Assembly (NCBI GenBank): GCA_032907565.1
Contig: JAJJPK010000003.1
Coordinates: forward strand, 1 to 31,774
Origin: ZC4RG29 sp032907565
GTDB taxonomy: Bacteria; Bacteroidota; Bacteroidia; Cytophagales; Cyclobacteriaceae
Length of the DNA: 31,774 bases
Reading direction: 5' to 3'
The notes under the pieces are model-generated. The model was not told the DNA's origin. It saw only the letters and a program-made list of their open reading frames with translations, and ran no database searches. Position numbers and translations under genes: made by a program. Position 1 is the stretch's first letter. Every line of letters begins with the position of its first letter. Below are positions 7,973-15,380 of this stretch, in pieces.

Positions 7973-9082
7973 TCATCGATTGGTCAACTCTAGGATGGAT
8001 TGCGGATCAGGGGTGTCGTTGTGATGCCACTTTCCCCGTACCGTACCATCTACCCAAAGCGTAATGCCCGGATTGGAGCGGACGATCGTCTTCAGTACTG
8101 TGGCGTCCGCGAAATAGTAGGGTACGCCGAGTTGATGTTCGTGACGAAACGCATCAATGTCATTCGGCGGCGACGAGGTAAGAATCATCATGTCGATCTG
8201 CCCTTCGAGTCCCGTCATGAGAGACCGGATAGCCTCAATATTCCCGGTGGATGCTTTCGAAACGTCCTGAATGATAAAGAGCAGTTTTGCTCCCTCGAAA
8301 GTGTACGCTGTATAGTCATCGCCGTTCTCATCGGTCACGGCGTAATCTGTAATATTCGGGACGATCTTGTCCTCGTTCAGGACGCGGGAAGTCTTGTACT
8401 TGTATCCGTCGGCTTCGGTAAGAAAGGTTTCCGATCGAACCTCTTCTCCGTCTTTGTCGAAGACATATTCTATGCGCGGCTGTTCGGCAGGCTGCATTTG
8501 CTGCGGAATGTTGTTGCCGATGCGGTATGCCCTAAAGTCGATAAAAGGGAGGTGCCGCAACGCATAGACTCCGGTAACCAGACATATCGCTGACACCACC
8601 CCGACTACAATCAATCCCGTTTTGTCGGAGAGGACGGGAACGAACCTGCGCCGGTGCCAGAACAGGTGCAGTACAAAAACCATCAGGATAATATCCTTGT
8701 AAAACGATTGCCAGGGCGTCAGCTTGATCGCATCGCCAAAGCATCCGCAATCGGTAACCTTGTTCGTGTACGCCGAATAAAACGTAAGGAAGGTAAAGAA
8801 CACCATCAGGATAAGAAGGACGGTGGTAGTAAGCGACATCCTGAAACGCAACAGCACGGCCACACCGAGGGCAAGCTCAAGGATGATAAGGAACATCCCG
8901 ATAGCCAGGGCATAGGGTACGAAGATGTGAAAGAACGACCCGAAGTCGTCAGCGAACACTTCGAAGTATTCCTCCAGCTTGATTTGGGTACCGATCGGAT
9001 CGTTGAGTTTGATCAGTCCGGAAAAGATGAACAGTCCCCCAACAAAATAAACCGAAAAGCCGTCCAGTATCCTGTTTCTCAT
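7973..9082 (-). CDS. BT_3928-family membrane protein: DoxX/MauE-like domain plus thioredoxin-fold-like tail
   Basis: This 369-residue protein matches the Bacteroidota BT_3928 family. The N-terminal half has four hydrophobic helices of DoxX/MauE type, with the conserved start FVGGLFIFSGLIKLNDPIG and the cysteine motif DCGCFGDAIKLTPW (about residues 110-124). A fifth helix (about 157-177) leads into a soluble extracytoplasmic domain. That domain has VTDENGDDYTAYTFEGAKLLFIIQDVSKA and a segment (YYFADATVLKTIVRSNPGITL) that resembles a thioredoxin fold without the CxxC pair. MauE-like proteins are linked to redox or disulfide chemistry, so a membrane redox role is inferred but unproven. Its ATG overlaps the stop of the DUF1599 gene by 4 bases (ATGA), indicating translational coupling. 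Confidence 0.85.
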   Translation of the reverse strand: MRNRILDGFSVYFVGGLFIFSGLIKLNDPIGTQIKLEEYFEVFADDFGSFFHIFVPYALAIGMFLIILELALGVAVLLRFRMSLTTTVLLILMVFFTFLTFYSAYTNKVTDCGCFGDAIKLTPWQSFYKDIILMVFVLHLFWHRRRFVPVLSDKTGLIVVGVVSAICLVTGVYALRHLPFIDFRAYRIGNNIPQQMQPAEQPRIEYVFDKDGEEVRSETFLTEADGYKYKTSRVLNEDKIVPNITDYAVTDENGDDYTAYTFEGAKLLFIIQDVSKASTGNIEAIRSLMTGLEGQIDMMILTSSPPNDIDAFRHEHQLGVPYYFADATVLKTIVRSNPGITLWVDGTVRGKWHHNDTPDPQSILELTNR

Positions 9083-9633
9083 GGTTGTTCTTGTTCTTCC
9101 GACAATTTAATCAACGCGAACACTGCGTAATTGATGATGTCCTGGTAGTTCGCCTTGACGCCTTCGCTCACGACAGTCTTACCCGCGTTATCCTCGATCT
9201 GTTTTACCCGCAGCAACTTCATCAGGATAATGTCCGTAATAGAAGAGACGCGCATCTCGCGCCACGCTTCGTCGTAGTCGTGGTTCTTCTGACTGAGCAG
9301 GCTGAAGGTTTCGTTGATGGCACTGTCGTAAAGCGGGCGGAGTTGTTCATAGTCCATGTCCAGCGGGTCGTCCTCGCTGAGCTGCATTTGGATCAGGCCG
9401 ATGGCGCAATAGTTTACAATTCCGATGAATTCGTCCGCGATGGAATCCCCGACTTTTTGGGTACCTTTCTCCTGGATGTTTCGGATGCGCTGTGCTTTGA
9501 TCATGATCTGGTCAGTAACCGACGGGAGCCTGAGAATTCGCCAGGCTGTGCCATAGTCCTTGGTCTTCAGGGCAAACAGTTCCCTGCACCGATCGATTAC
9601 TTTCTTGTATTGAATGCTGGTTTGTTCGTTCAC
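9079..9633 (-). CDS. DUF1599-family protein with two tandem copies of the domain
   Basis: A 184-residue soluble protein of the DUF1599 (nucleotide modification associated domain 1) family. Two copies of the same helical unit are visible. Copy 1 (about residues 14-80) has TKDYGTAWRILRLPSVTDQIM, then AQRIRNIQEKG and IVNYCAIGLIQM. Copy 2 (about 108-178) has NHDYDEAWREMRVSSITDIIL, then LRVKQIEDNAG and IINYAVFALIKL. The shared pattern is K/N-x-D-Y-x-x-A-W-R. Biochemical function is not established; the domain name comes from phage contexts, but this Bacteroidota gene is housekeeping-like. The start is GTG at 9631-9633, since no ATG lies nearby in frame. It heads the operon with the BT_3928-like gene and aroK, and diverges from folP. 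Confidence 0.87.
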   Translation of the reverse strand: MNEQTSIQYKKVIDRCRELFALKTKDYGTAWRILRLPSVTDQIMIKAQRIRNIQEKGTQKVGDSIADEFIGIVNYCAIGLIQMQLSEDDPLDMDYEQLRPLYDSAINETFSLLSQKNHDYDEAWREMRVSSITDIILMKLLRVKQIEDNAGKTVVSEGVKANYQDIINYAVFALIKLSEEQEQP

Positions 9634-9652
9634 GGCGGGGCTAAAACTAACA

Positions 9653-9660
9653 TAATTTCG
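9653..9660 (+). promoter_or_regulatory. Near-consensus promoter -7 box (TAATTTCG) upstream of folP
   Basis: TAATTTCG matches five of the six fixed positions of the Bacteroidota TAnnTTTG box. It lies 13 bases upstream of the folP ATG, in the 40-base gap between divergent genes. The very short gap must hold promoters for both directions. Confidence 0.3.
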
Positions 9661-9673
9661 GAAAACGTCTTAA

Positions 9674-10546
9674 ATGCGTCATGCCATGCAAAATACCGCA
9701 ATTCCCGTTCCCGGCACATTGAACGTCCGCGGACGGCTGATTAATCTCTCGACACCACGGGTCATGGGAATACTGAATGTCACGCCGGACAGTTTTTTCG
9801 ATGGGGGGCGTCACGTTACCGAGAAGGACATCGTGCAACATGCGGAGAAGATGCTGGAGCATGGCGCTACGTTTCTTGATATCGGCGGCTACTCGACCCG
9901 CCCTGGAGCAGAGGAAGTGAGCGAAGAGGAAGAATTGCGTCGCGTGCTACCTGCAGTTCGCGCGGTAATGAAGGCCTTCCCGGATGCTATGGTTGCCATC
10001 GACACATTCCGCAGCGGCGTGGCCTCAGCTGCGGTGGGTGCCGGGGCATCGTTGGTAAACGACATTTCCGCGGGCGCACTCGATCCAATGATGCCCGCCA
10101 CCGTCGCCCGCCTGGAGGTGCCATATATTGCCATGCATATGCGGGGAACGCCAAAGACCATGAACACCTTGACCGACTACGACGATCTCATCAGCGATAT
10201 CATTCGGTATTTTCACGAACGGATCGGCGCACTTCACGAACTCGGCATCAGGGACATCATTGTCGACCCCGGCTTTGGCTTTGCTAAAACAGTTGAACAG
10301 AACTTCAAGTTGCTCTCAAGGCTTGCCGACCTGCGCATACTGGGCAAGCCTATCCTGGCAGGGCTTTCCCGGAAGTCCATGATCTGGCGTACGCTCATGA
10401 CGACACCGGAAAACGCGTTGAATGGCACGACCTGCCTGAACACTGTGGCCCTTCTCAACGGCGCCTCGATCCTGCGCGTCCATGATGTCAGGGAGGCGGT
10501 AGACACCATCACACTCGTCGGCCGCCTTCAACTGGCTAACCGGTGA
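9674..10546 (+). CDS. folP: Dihydropteroate synthase
   Basis: It joins p-aminobenzoate to dihydropterin pyrophosphate in folate synthesis and is the sulfonamide target family. The 290-residue TIM barrel shows the family motifs in order: the pyrophosphate loop MGILNVTPDSFFDGG (about residues 31-45), the DIGGYSTRPGA segment (about 71-81), DTFRSGVA, NDISAG, AMHMRGTPKTM, DPGFGFAKTVEQN (about 197-209) and GLSRKSMI (about 232-239). Both an ATG at 9674 and one at 9686 are possible starts; the first is taken. It is followed after 73 bases by cdaA, a gene neighbourhood common in Bacteroidota. Confidence 0.96.
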   Translation: MRHAMQNTAIPVPGTLNVRGRLINLSTPRVMGILNVTPDSFFDGGRHVTEKDIVQHAEKMLEHGATFLDIGGYSTRPGAEEVSEEEELRRVLPAVRAVMKAFPDAMVAIDTFRSGVASAAVGAGASLVNDISAGALDPMMPATVARLEVPYIAMHMRGTPKTMNTLTDYDDLISDIIRYFHERIGALHELGIRDIIVDPGFGFAKTVEQNFKLLSRLADLRILGKPILAGLSRKSMIWRTLMTTPENALNGTTCLNTVALLNGASILRVHDVREAVDTITLVGRLQLANR

Positions 10547-10602
10547 CGATATTATTTAAAATGTTGCCGTCGATTGGTCAGGCTCCGTTGCGCGCGAATT
10601 GG

Positions 10603-10610
10603 TACATTTG
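10603..10610 (+). promoter_or_regulatory. Putative promoter -7 box (TACATTTG) for cdaA
   Basis: TACATTTG is a full match to TAnnTTTG and lies 9 bases before the cdaA ATG. If transcription starts about 6-8 bases downstream, the mRNA would be leaderless or nearly so. Upstream TTG triplets at 10574 and 10588 have non-standard spacing (26 and 12 bases). Confidence 0.45.
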
Positions 10611-10619
10611 TAAAGGCAC

Positions 10620-11462
10620 ATGGTATTCGCGTTTAAGATTGGATTCCTCGAAATAACGTGGGTCGATTTCATCGACGTCGGCCTTGTCAGCATTTTACTA
10701 TACCAGATCTACAAGCTGATCCGTGGAAGCATCGCCGTCAATATTTTCCTCGGGTTGCTGGCGCTCTACCTTGTCTACCTTATGGTGAACGCTGCCCAGA
10801 TGGAGTTGCTTGGAACCATCCTGGGTCAATTTATGGGCGTGGGATTTATCGCGATGATCGTGCTGTTCCAGCCCGAGATCAGAAAATTCCTGCTCGTACT
10901 CGGCCGCAGCACCGAGTTCCGTGAAAATTTCCTGAAGACTGTTTCCCACTGGCGGCATGGCCATGTCGACGATTTCGATGTGAGCCAGGTTCTGGATGCC
11001 GTCAAGTCGCTCCAGGCTACCCGAACCGGGGCGCTGATCGTGTTCACCCGCGACTCCGAGTTGAAGTTCTACGCACAGACCGGCGACTCGATCGACGCGG
11101 AAGTGAACAAACGTCTGCTTCTTTCCATTTTCAACAAGACCAGCCCGTTGCACGACGGTGCCGTCATTATTTATAAAGGAAGAATCAAGGCAGCGCGGTG
11201 CGTACTGCCCGTTAGCGAAAACGATCACCTGCCTGCCGATTTCGGTTTGCGACATCGCGCCGCAGTGGGAATGTCCGAGAACACCGACACCCTTGTGCTC
11301 GCCGTCTCCGAAGAAACGGGAAGGCTCATCCTCGCCCGCAACGGCAAATACCTCAGATCGCTGACGCTGAGCCAGGCCGAAGAAAAGATCATTCAATACC
11401 TGACTTACACGGAACCTTCACGGTGGGAAGAGGTCGCAAAGGAAGAGGTTGCGGCCGACTAA
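10620..11462 (+). CDS. cdaA: Diadenylate cyclase CdaA (c-di-AMP synthase)
   Basis: It makes cyclic di-AMP from two ATP. The 280-residue protein has the CdaA layout: three N-terminal membrane helices (about residues 12-30, 36-57, 65-84), a short linker beginning FQPEIRKFLL, then the DisA_N cyclase domain (about 115-265). The two catalytic motifs are intact: DGA in PLHDGAVII (179-181) and RHR in GLRHRAAVGMSE (211-213). Unlike Firmicutes operons there is no cdaR or glmM beside it; its upstream neighbour is folP, as seen widely in Bacteroidota. Regulation may come from its own promoter box immediately upstream. c-di-AMP usually controls osmolyte and potassium balance and envelope stress, but no target is visible here. 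Confidence 0.95.
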   Translation: MVFAFKIGFLEITWVDFIDVGLVSILLYQIYKLIRGSIAVNIFLGLLALYLVYLMVNAAQMELLGTILGQFMGVGFIAMIVLFQPEIRKFLLVLGRSTEFRENFLKTVSHWRHGHVDDFDVSQVLDAVKSLQATRTGALIVFTRDSELKFYAQTGDSIDAEVNKRLLLSIFNKTSPLHDGAVIIYKGRIKAARCVLPVSENDHLPADFGLRHRAAVGMSENTDTLVLAVSEETGRLILARNGKYLRSLTLSQAEEKIIQYLTYTEPSRWEEVAKEEVAAD

Positions 11463-11582
11463 TCACGTAGAATAATAACGCTTTCCCTACTGGCTGGCAA
11501 GCCCGGCAGCTTGAAAATCGGGCATGGGTAGTATTATTACGCCTGATGTGTTAGCTTTGTAGAGAACGAACCCGGGTTTGAA
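11463..11582 (+). promoter_or_regulatory. Intergenic region after cdaA with hairpin and putative -7 box (TAGCTTTG)
   Basis: This 120-base gap holds two things. A small hairpin can form from CAAGC and GCTTG (about 11498-11513, six-base loop), flanked by an imperfect inverted repeat of AATAATA and TATTATT; it might act as a weak terminator for cdaA. Near the downstream gene, TAGCTTTG at 11552-11559 is a full match to TAnnTTTG and sits 23 bases before the next ATG. No -33 TTG is present at normal spacing. Confidence 0.4.
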
Positions 11583-12035
11583 ATGGTAGAAGCCAGTCCT
11601 TTCAAATTCTATTTTGCAAAATACTTCTTCCTGGTGTTCGGCCTGTTGCAATGGCTCGTGGCCTTGCTGATTTTTGTGAGACTGGATGGCGGCCCGCGTG
11701 GAATTTTTGGTGCAATGGTGTTCTTCACCATTGGGCTGGTCCTGATCTTTATTTACGTTGTGTTCAGCGACAAGGTCAAGCGGGTAGCGATCGGCAAGAA
11801 CAAGATCGTCATCATGGAAGGCAACCGCAATTACCGCTTCGAATGGCCCGAAGTCAAGTCGCTCAAACTGATCCCGGTCTTCCACCTGTACAAGCTGAAA
11901 CTGAAGGGCAGGAAACGACCCATCTACTTTTTCCCTGCGAAGAAGATCGACCCCACGTTCGGACTACTCGCGAAGGATACCTCGCGAATGGGATCCATCG
12001 TAAGAAAAAGAAAGAAGCGCTTTAAGATCAAGTAA
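11583..12035 (+). CDS. Small membrane protein of unknown function (two helices, basic C-terminal domain)
   Basis: I do not recognise a named family. The 150-residue protein has two hydrophobic helices (about residues 12-34 and 43-63) joined by a short loop. A soluble domain of about 85 residues follows with alternating strands (VKRVAIGKNKIVIMEG, NYRFEWPEVKSLKLIPVFH, YKLKLKGRKRPIYFFPA). That layout resembles small bacterial PH-like membrane-anchored proteins, though this is only a fold guess. The end is very basic (RKRKKRFKIK). It starts at ATG 11583 with its own promoter box. Its last 8 bases overlap the convergent kbl gene. The coding call is supported by coherent hydrophobic and soluble segments and by promoter placement. 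Confidence 0.65.
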   Translation: MVEASPFKFYFAKYFFLVFGLLQWLVALLIFVRLDGGPRGIFGAMVFFTIGLVLIFIYVVFSDKVKRVAIGKNKIVIMEGNRNYRFEWPEVKSLKLIPVFHLYKLKLKGRKRPIYFFPAKKIDPTFGLLAKDTSRMGSIVRKRKKRFKIK

Positions 12036-13236
12036 GCGAGCCCGCGGAAATCACGCCCAACGCCTTGCCTACCTTCCGGAACGCCTCGACGGCCGCTTCC
12101 ATGTGCTCCATCTCGTGGGCAGCGGAGAGCTGCACGCGGATGCGGGCTTGTCCTTGCGGTACGACAGGATAGAAAAATCCCACGACATAGATACCCTCAT
12201 CAAGCAGGCGAGCGGCAAACTCCTGGGCCAGCTTGGCGTCGTAGAGCATGATCGGCACGATTGGGTGACTACCCGGTTTAACATCGAAACCTGCGTCAGC
12301 AATTGCCTTACGGAACCACACGGTGTTGCGTTCCAGTTTATCGCGCAGCGCCGTTGTCTCCGACAGGATGTTGAACACCTCGATAGACGCGCCGACAATA
12401 GCTGGTGCAAGGGTATTGGAGAAAAGGTAAGGGCGTGACCTTTGCCGAAGCATTTCGATAATCTCCTTCCTTCCACTCGTGAATCCACCGGATGCACCGC
12501 CGAGGGCCTTCCCCAGCGTACCCGTTATAATATCAACACGATCCATTACGCCGCACAACTCCGGCACGCCACGGCCGGTCTTGCCGAGGAATCCTGTGGC
12601 ATGGCTCTCATCTGTCATCACCAACGCTTCATACGACTCGGCGAGATCGCAGATCTTGTCCAGCTGCGCGATGGTTCCATCCATTGAGAAGGCCCCATCA
12701 GTGACGATGATCACCTGTTCCGCTCCGGCTTCCCGAGCCTCCGCCAGTTTCGATTCAAGCGACTCCATGGAATTGTGATCATAGCGATACCGCTTTGCCT
12801 TACACAGCCGGATGCCATCGATCACGGATGCGTGATTGAGGGCATCGGAAATAATCGCATCCTTCTCCCCGAATAGCGGTTCAAACAGACCGCCATTGGC
12901 ATCGAAAGCCGCTGCATAGAGAATCGTGTCGTCTGTGCCCAGAAATTCGGAGATGCGTCGTTCGAGCGTCTTATGAATATCCTGCGTACCGCAGATAAAC
13001 CGGACCGACGACATCCCATAACCATGTGTTTCGATAGTACGCTTTGCCGCTTCGATCACCCTGGGATCGGATGAGAGACCGAGATAGTTGTTCGCACAGA
13101 AATTGATGACTTCTTTTCCACCCGTTCGGATTACCGGCCCCTGGGGTGTGGTGATAACGCGTTCCTCTTTGTACAATCCCGACGCCCGGATCGCTTCCAG
13201 TTCCTTTACCAGGGCAGGTTTCAGTCTGTCATACAT
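12028..13236 (-). CDS. kbl: Glycine C-acetyltransferase (2-amino-3-ketobutyrate CoA ligase)
   Basis: This PLP enzyme cleaves 2-amino-3-oxobutyrate with CoA to glycine and acetyl-CoA, the second step of threonine breakdown. The 402-residue protein has family length and motifs. They are INFCANNYLGLSSDP near residues 44-58, GYGMSSVRFICGT (about 72-84), DESHATGFLGKTGRG with D209 and H212, and the PLP lysine K243 in ITGTLGKALGGASGG. It lies 3 bases after a small gene on the same strand and is divergent from an NAD-dependent threonine dehydrogenase that would supply its substrate. 8-Amino-7-oxononanoate synthase (bioF) is the main look-alike, but the sequence and the tdh neighbour favour kbl. Confidence 0.94.
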   Translation of the reverse strand: MYDRLKPALVKELEAIRASGLYKEERVITTPQGPVIRTGGKEVINFCANNYLGLSSDPRVIEAAKRTIETHGYGMSSVRFICGTQDIHKTLERRISEFLGTDDTILYAAAFDANGGLFEPLFGEKDAIISDALNHASVIDGIRLCKAKRYRYDHNSMESLESKLAEAREAGAEQVIIVTDGAFSMDGTIAQLDKICDLAESYEALVMTDESHATGFLGKTGRGVPELCGVMDRVDIITGTLGKALGGASGGFTSGRKEIIEMLRQRSRPYLFSNTLAPAIVGASIEVFNILSETTALRDKLERNTVWFRKAIADAGFDVKPGSHPIVPIMLYDAKLAQEFAARLLDEGIYVVGFFYPVVPQGQARIRVQLSAAHEMEHMEAAVEAFRKVGKALGVISAGSLT

Positions 13237-13239
13237 TGC

Positions 13240-13509
13240 TTACATCTTGGGTTTGGGTCTTACAATCGGACGGGCTGAAGGCCGTGCAGGAGGTTTCTCC
13301 CCCGCCTGTGTGCTCTCCGCCGGAGCCGGCGTTGCTTTCAGGTGGTATTTTCTCCTGATAGCGTTGATCAGGTACAGCTTCTGGGCCGTAAAACTCGCAG
13401 GGTGCTGCTGAGCAAAATCGCGCTCCCATGATGACCACATCTCGGGATCACCTTCGCGAAACAGTGTGGGATCGATTTTCTTTCCTACCAGGTACTCTTC
13501 AAACGTCAT
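13240..13509 (-). CDS. Small uncharacterised protein preceding kbl
   Basis: An 89-residue protein starting at ATG 13507-13509 (MTFEEYLVGKKIDPTLFREG); an upstream in-frame start at 13569 adds an unlikely 20-residue leader running into the divergent promoter region. The first 55 residues look helical and folded, with several aromatic residues (MWSSWERDFAQQHPASF, QKLYLINAIRRKYHL). The end is a disordered Ala/Pro/Arg-rich tail (PPARPSARPIVRPKPKM). No named domain is recognised, though proteins with a similar start are familiar from Cytophagales genomes. It sits 3 bases before kbl, so it is most likely co-transcribed. Confidence 0.65.
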   Translation of the reverse strand: MTFEEYLVGKKIDPTLFREGDPEMWSSWERDFAQQHPASFTAQKLYLINAIRRKYHLKATPAPAESTQAGEKPPARPSARPIVRPKPKM

Positions 13510-13602
13510 CGCCAGTAAAGTTAGCGATACACGACAATCATTGCCTAACAAGTGATAGGTAAATGACAAATTTATTTAATTTGGCCCCGCAAACGCGATG
13601 GA

Positions 13603-14544
13603 TTGCATACGAAGAAGCCAACCATACTGGTTATAGGAGCAGGGGGCCAGCTGGGCTCCGAACTCACGCAGGGGCTCCGCGACCACTATTCCAACGCAAC
13701 GGTTATTGCAACCGACATACGCGAACCTGCCGGTCATTCAGGAAATTTCGAACACCTCGATGCCACGGACCGGGATGCGCTTTACCGGCTGCTTGGCCGC
13801 TATAAGGTTACCCAGCTTTACCATCTTGCCGCGGTACTGTCGGCAAAAGGAGAGCAGGATCCCGAGCCAGCCTGGCGACTGAATATGGATAGCCTTATTA
13901 ATGTTTTGCAGGCTGCTGTCGAATTCAGGATTGAGCGCGTCTATTGGCCAAGTTCGATCGCGGTGTTTGGACCTATGACACCCCGGGACAATACGCCCCA
14001 GCACACCGTCACCGATCCGACAACCATTTACGGGATCAGCAAGATATCCGGCGAACGCTGGTGCGCGTGGTATCACGCCCGGTATGGCGTCGATGTCAGA
14101 AGTTTGCGTTATCCCGGTCTCATTGGATACAAATCACGACCGGGCGGAGGGACCACCGATTATGCGGTCGACATCTATTTCAGCGCCGTGAAAGACAAAC
14201 GCTATACTTGTTTTCTTCGGGAGGACACCCGCCTTCCGCTGATGTATATGGAGGACGCGATACGCGCGACGCTCCAGCTTATGGAAGCCGACGCTGACCA
14301 GATCAATGTTCGTTCTTCCTACAACATCGCCGCCATGAGCGTAACTCCGGCTGAAATAGCGGACTCCATCCGTCGGCACATGCCCGAATTCGAGATTCGA
14401 TACGAACCCGATTACCGCCAGGCGATTGCCGATACGTGGCCACGATCGATCGACGATTCTGCCGCGAGGAACGATTGGGGATGGCAACCTTCTTACGGAT
14501 TGGAGGAAATGACTGCCGACATGCTTCAGCGACTTAGACAATGA
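13603..14544 (+). CDS. tdh: NAD-dependent L-threonine 3-dehydrogenase (short-chain/epimerase type)
   Basis: It oxidises L-threonine to 2-amino-3-oxobutyrate with NAD. The 313-residue extended SDR protein has the Rossmann loop VIGAGGQLGSE (about residues 10-20), LYHLAAVLSAKGEQDP at about 72-87 as in TDH/UDP-sugar epimerase-like enzymes, and PSSIAVFGP (about 116-124). The catalytic pair is Y143 and K147 in TTIYGISKISGE, and RYPGLIGYKSRPGGGTTDYAV is characteristic of the SDR-type threonine dehydrogenase. The divergent neighbour kbl completes the pathway. The only workable start is TTG at 13603; an ATG at 13598 is in another frame and stops quickly. A TTAATTTG near-match to the promoter box lies about 23 bases upstream. 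Confidence 0.88.
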   Translation: MHTKKPTILVIGAGGQLGSELTQGLRDHYSNATVIATDIREPAGHSGNFEHLDATDRDALYRLLGRYKVTQLYHLAAVLSAKGEQDPEPAWRLNMDSLINVLQAAVEFRIERVYWPSSIAVFGPMTPRDNTPQHTVTDPTTIYGISKISGERWCAWYHARYGVDVRSLRYPGLIGYKSRPGGGTTDYAVDIYFSAVKDKRYTCFLREDTRLPLMYMEDAIRATLQLMEADADQINVRSSYNIAAMSVTPAEIADSIRRHMPEFEIRYEPDYRQAIADTWPRSIDDSAARNDWGWQPSYGLEEMTADMLQRLRQ

Positions 14545-14570
14545 CGGCGATGTCGTACAAAAAAACGGCA

Positions 14571-14578
14571 TAACTTTG
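14571..14578 (+). promoter_or_regulatory. Putative promoter -7 box (TAACTTTG) for the crotonase gene
   Basis: A full match to TAnnTTTG lies 28 bases before the ATG at 14607, in the 62-base gap after tdh. This gives a leader of about 20 bases. No clear -33 TTG is seen. Confidence 0.45.
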
Positions 14579-14606
14579 GTTCCGTGATCACCTCACCCTA
14601 CATGCC

Positions 14607-15380
14607 ATGGCTCTTCTGAAAACACTTGATGCTGACGGCATCCTTGTCGTCACGTTTTCCCGAACCGAAGCGCTCAACGCGCTCAACCAGGAAACCCTTC
14701 ATGAACTGGCGCAAGCGCTGGACGACATTTATAGTAATGACAAGGTGCGCGGGGTCATATTCACCGGTGATGGCGACAAGGCGTTCGTTGCCGGGGCGGA
14801 TATCCGAGAGCTATCGGCGATGAGCCGTGAGGATGCACTGGCGTTGTCGGAGTACGGCCAAGGCCTGTTCCGGAAAATCGAACAGTGCCCAAAACCCATT
14901 GTGGCAGCCATCAACGGTTTCGCGTTAGGAGGTGGCTGCGAACTTGCTATGGCATGTCACGTCCGTATCGCCGTTGAGCATGCCAAGCTGGGACAGCCCG
15001 AAGTAAACCTTGGAATCATACCCGGCTACGGGGGCACGCAACGCCTTACCCGTCTTGCAGGGCCGGGAAGAGCGCTTGAGATAATCCTTACCGGCGACCT
15101 CATCGACGCAACGGAGGCCCATCGTATCGGCCTGGTGAATCGCATCGTGAAGGATCGCGAAGCACTTATGGCGCTGGCAAAGCAGATTCTCGCTAGAGTC
15201 CTTTCGAAAGCGCCGGTTGCCGTGGCCAAGGCTATCGATAGCGTGAATGCCGCGATGGAGGGAAGTGATGGATATGAGGTAGAGGCGAGAAATTTTGCCG
15301 AGTGTGCCGGGACGGATGATTTCAGGGAGGGGACATCGGCGTTCCTGGAAAAAAGAAAGCCCAACTTTAAAGGAGTTTAA
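14607..15380 (+). CDS. Enoyl-CoA hydratase/isomerase (crotonase family)
   Basis: It probably hydrates 2-enoyl-CoA to 3-hydroxyacyl-CoA. The 257-residue protein shows the crotonase core: oxyanion-hole segments VAGADIREL (about residues 61-69) and INGFALGGGCELAMACHVRIA (about 102-122), with both catalytic glutamates, E112 in GCELA and E132 in GQPEVNLGIIPGYGG. This pair points to a true hydratase of the short-chain (crotonyl- or 3-hydroxybutyryl-CoA) kind rather than a single-Glu isomerase. The C-terminal CAGTDDFREGTSAFLEKRKPNF is typical. Exact chain-length preference cannot be read. The downstream flippase starts immediately after the stop, so the two are co-transcribed. Confidence 0.92.
   Translation: MALLKTLDADGILVVTFSRTEALNALNQETLHELAQALDDIYSNDKVRGVIFTGDGDKAFVAGADIRELSAMSREDALALSEYGQGLFRKIEQCPKPIVAAINGFALGGGCELAMACHVRIAVEHAKLGQPEVNLGIIPGYGGTQRLTRLAGPGRALEIILTGDLIDATEAHRIGLVNRIVKDREALMALAKQILARVLSKAPVAVAKAIDSVNAAMEGSDGYEVEARNFAECAGTDDFREGTSAFLEKRKPNFKGV

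Noticed and set aside
9079..9633. DUF1599 as a marker of phage or a DNA-modification defence system
   Set aside because: Neighbours are housekeeping genes, composition is uniform and there are no phage, nuclease or modification genes nearby.
10698..11396. 232-codon minus-strand frame opposite cdaA
   Set aside because: CdaA has intact catalytic motifs on the plus strand; the antisense frame is low-complexity and without promoter or recognisable domain.
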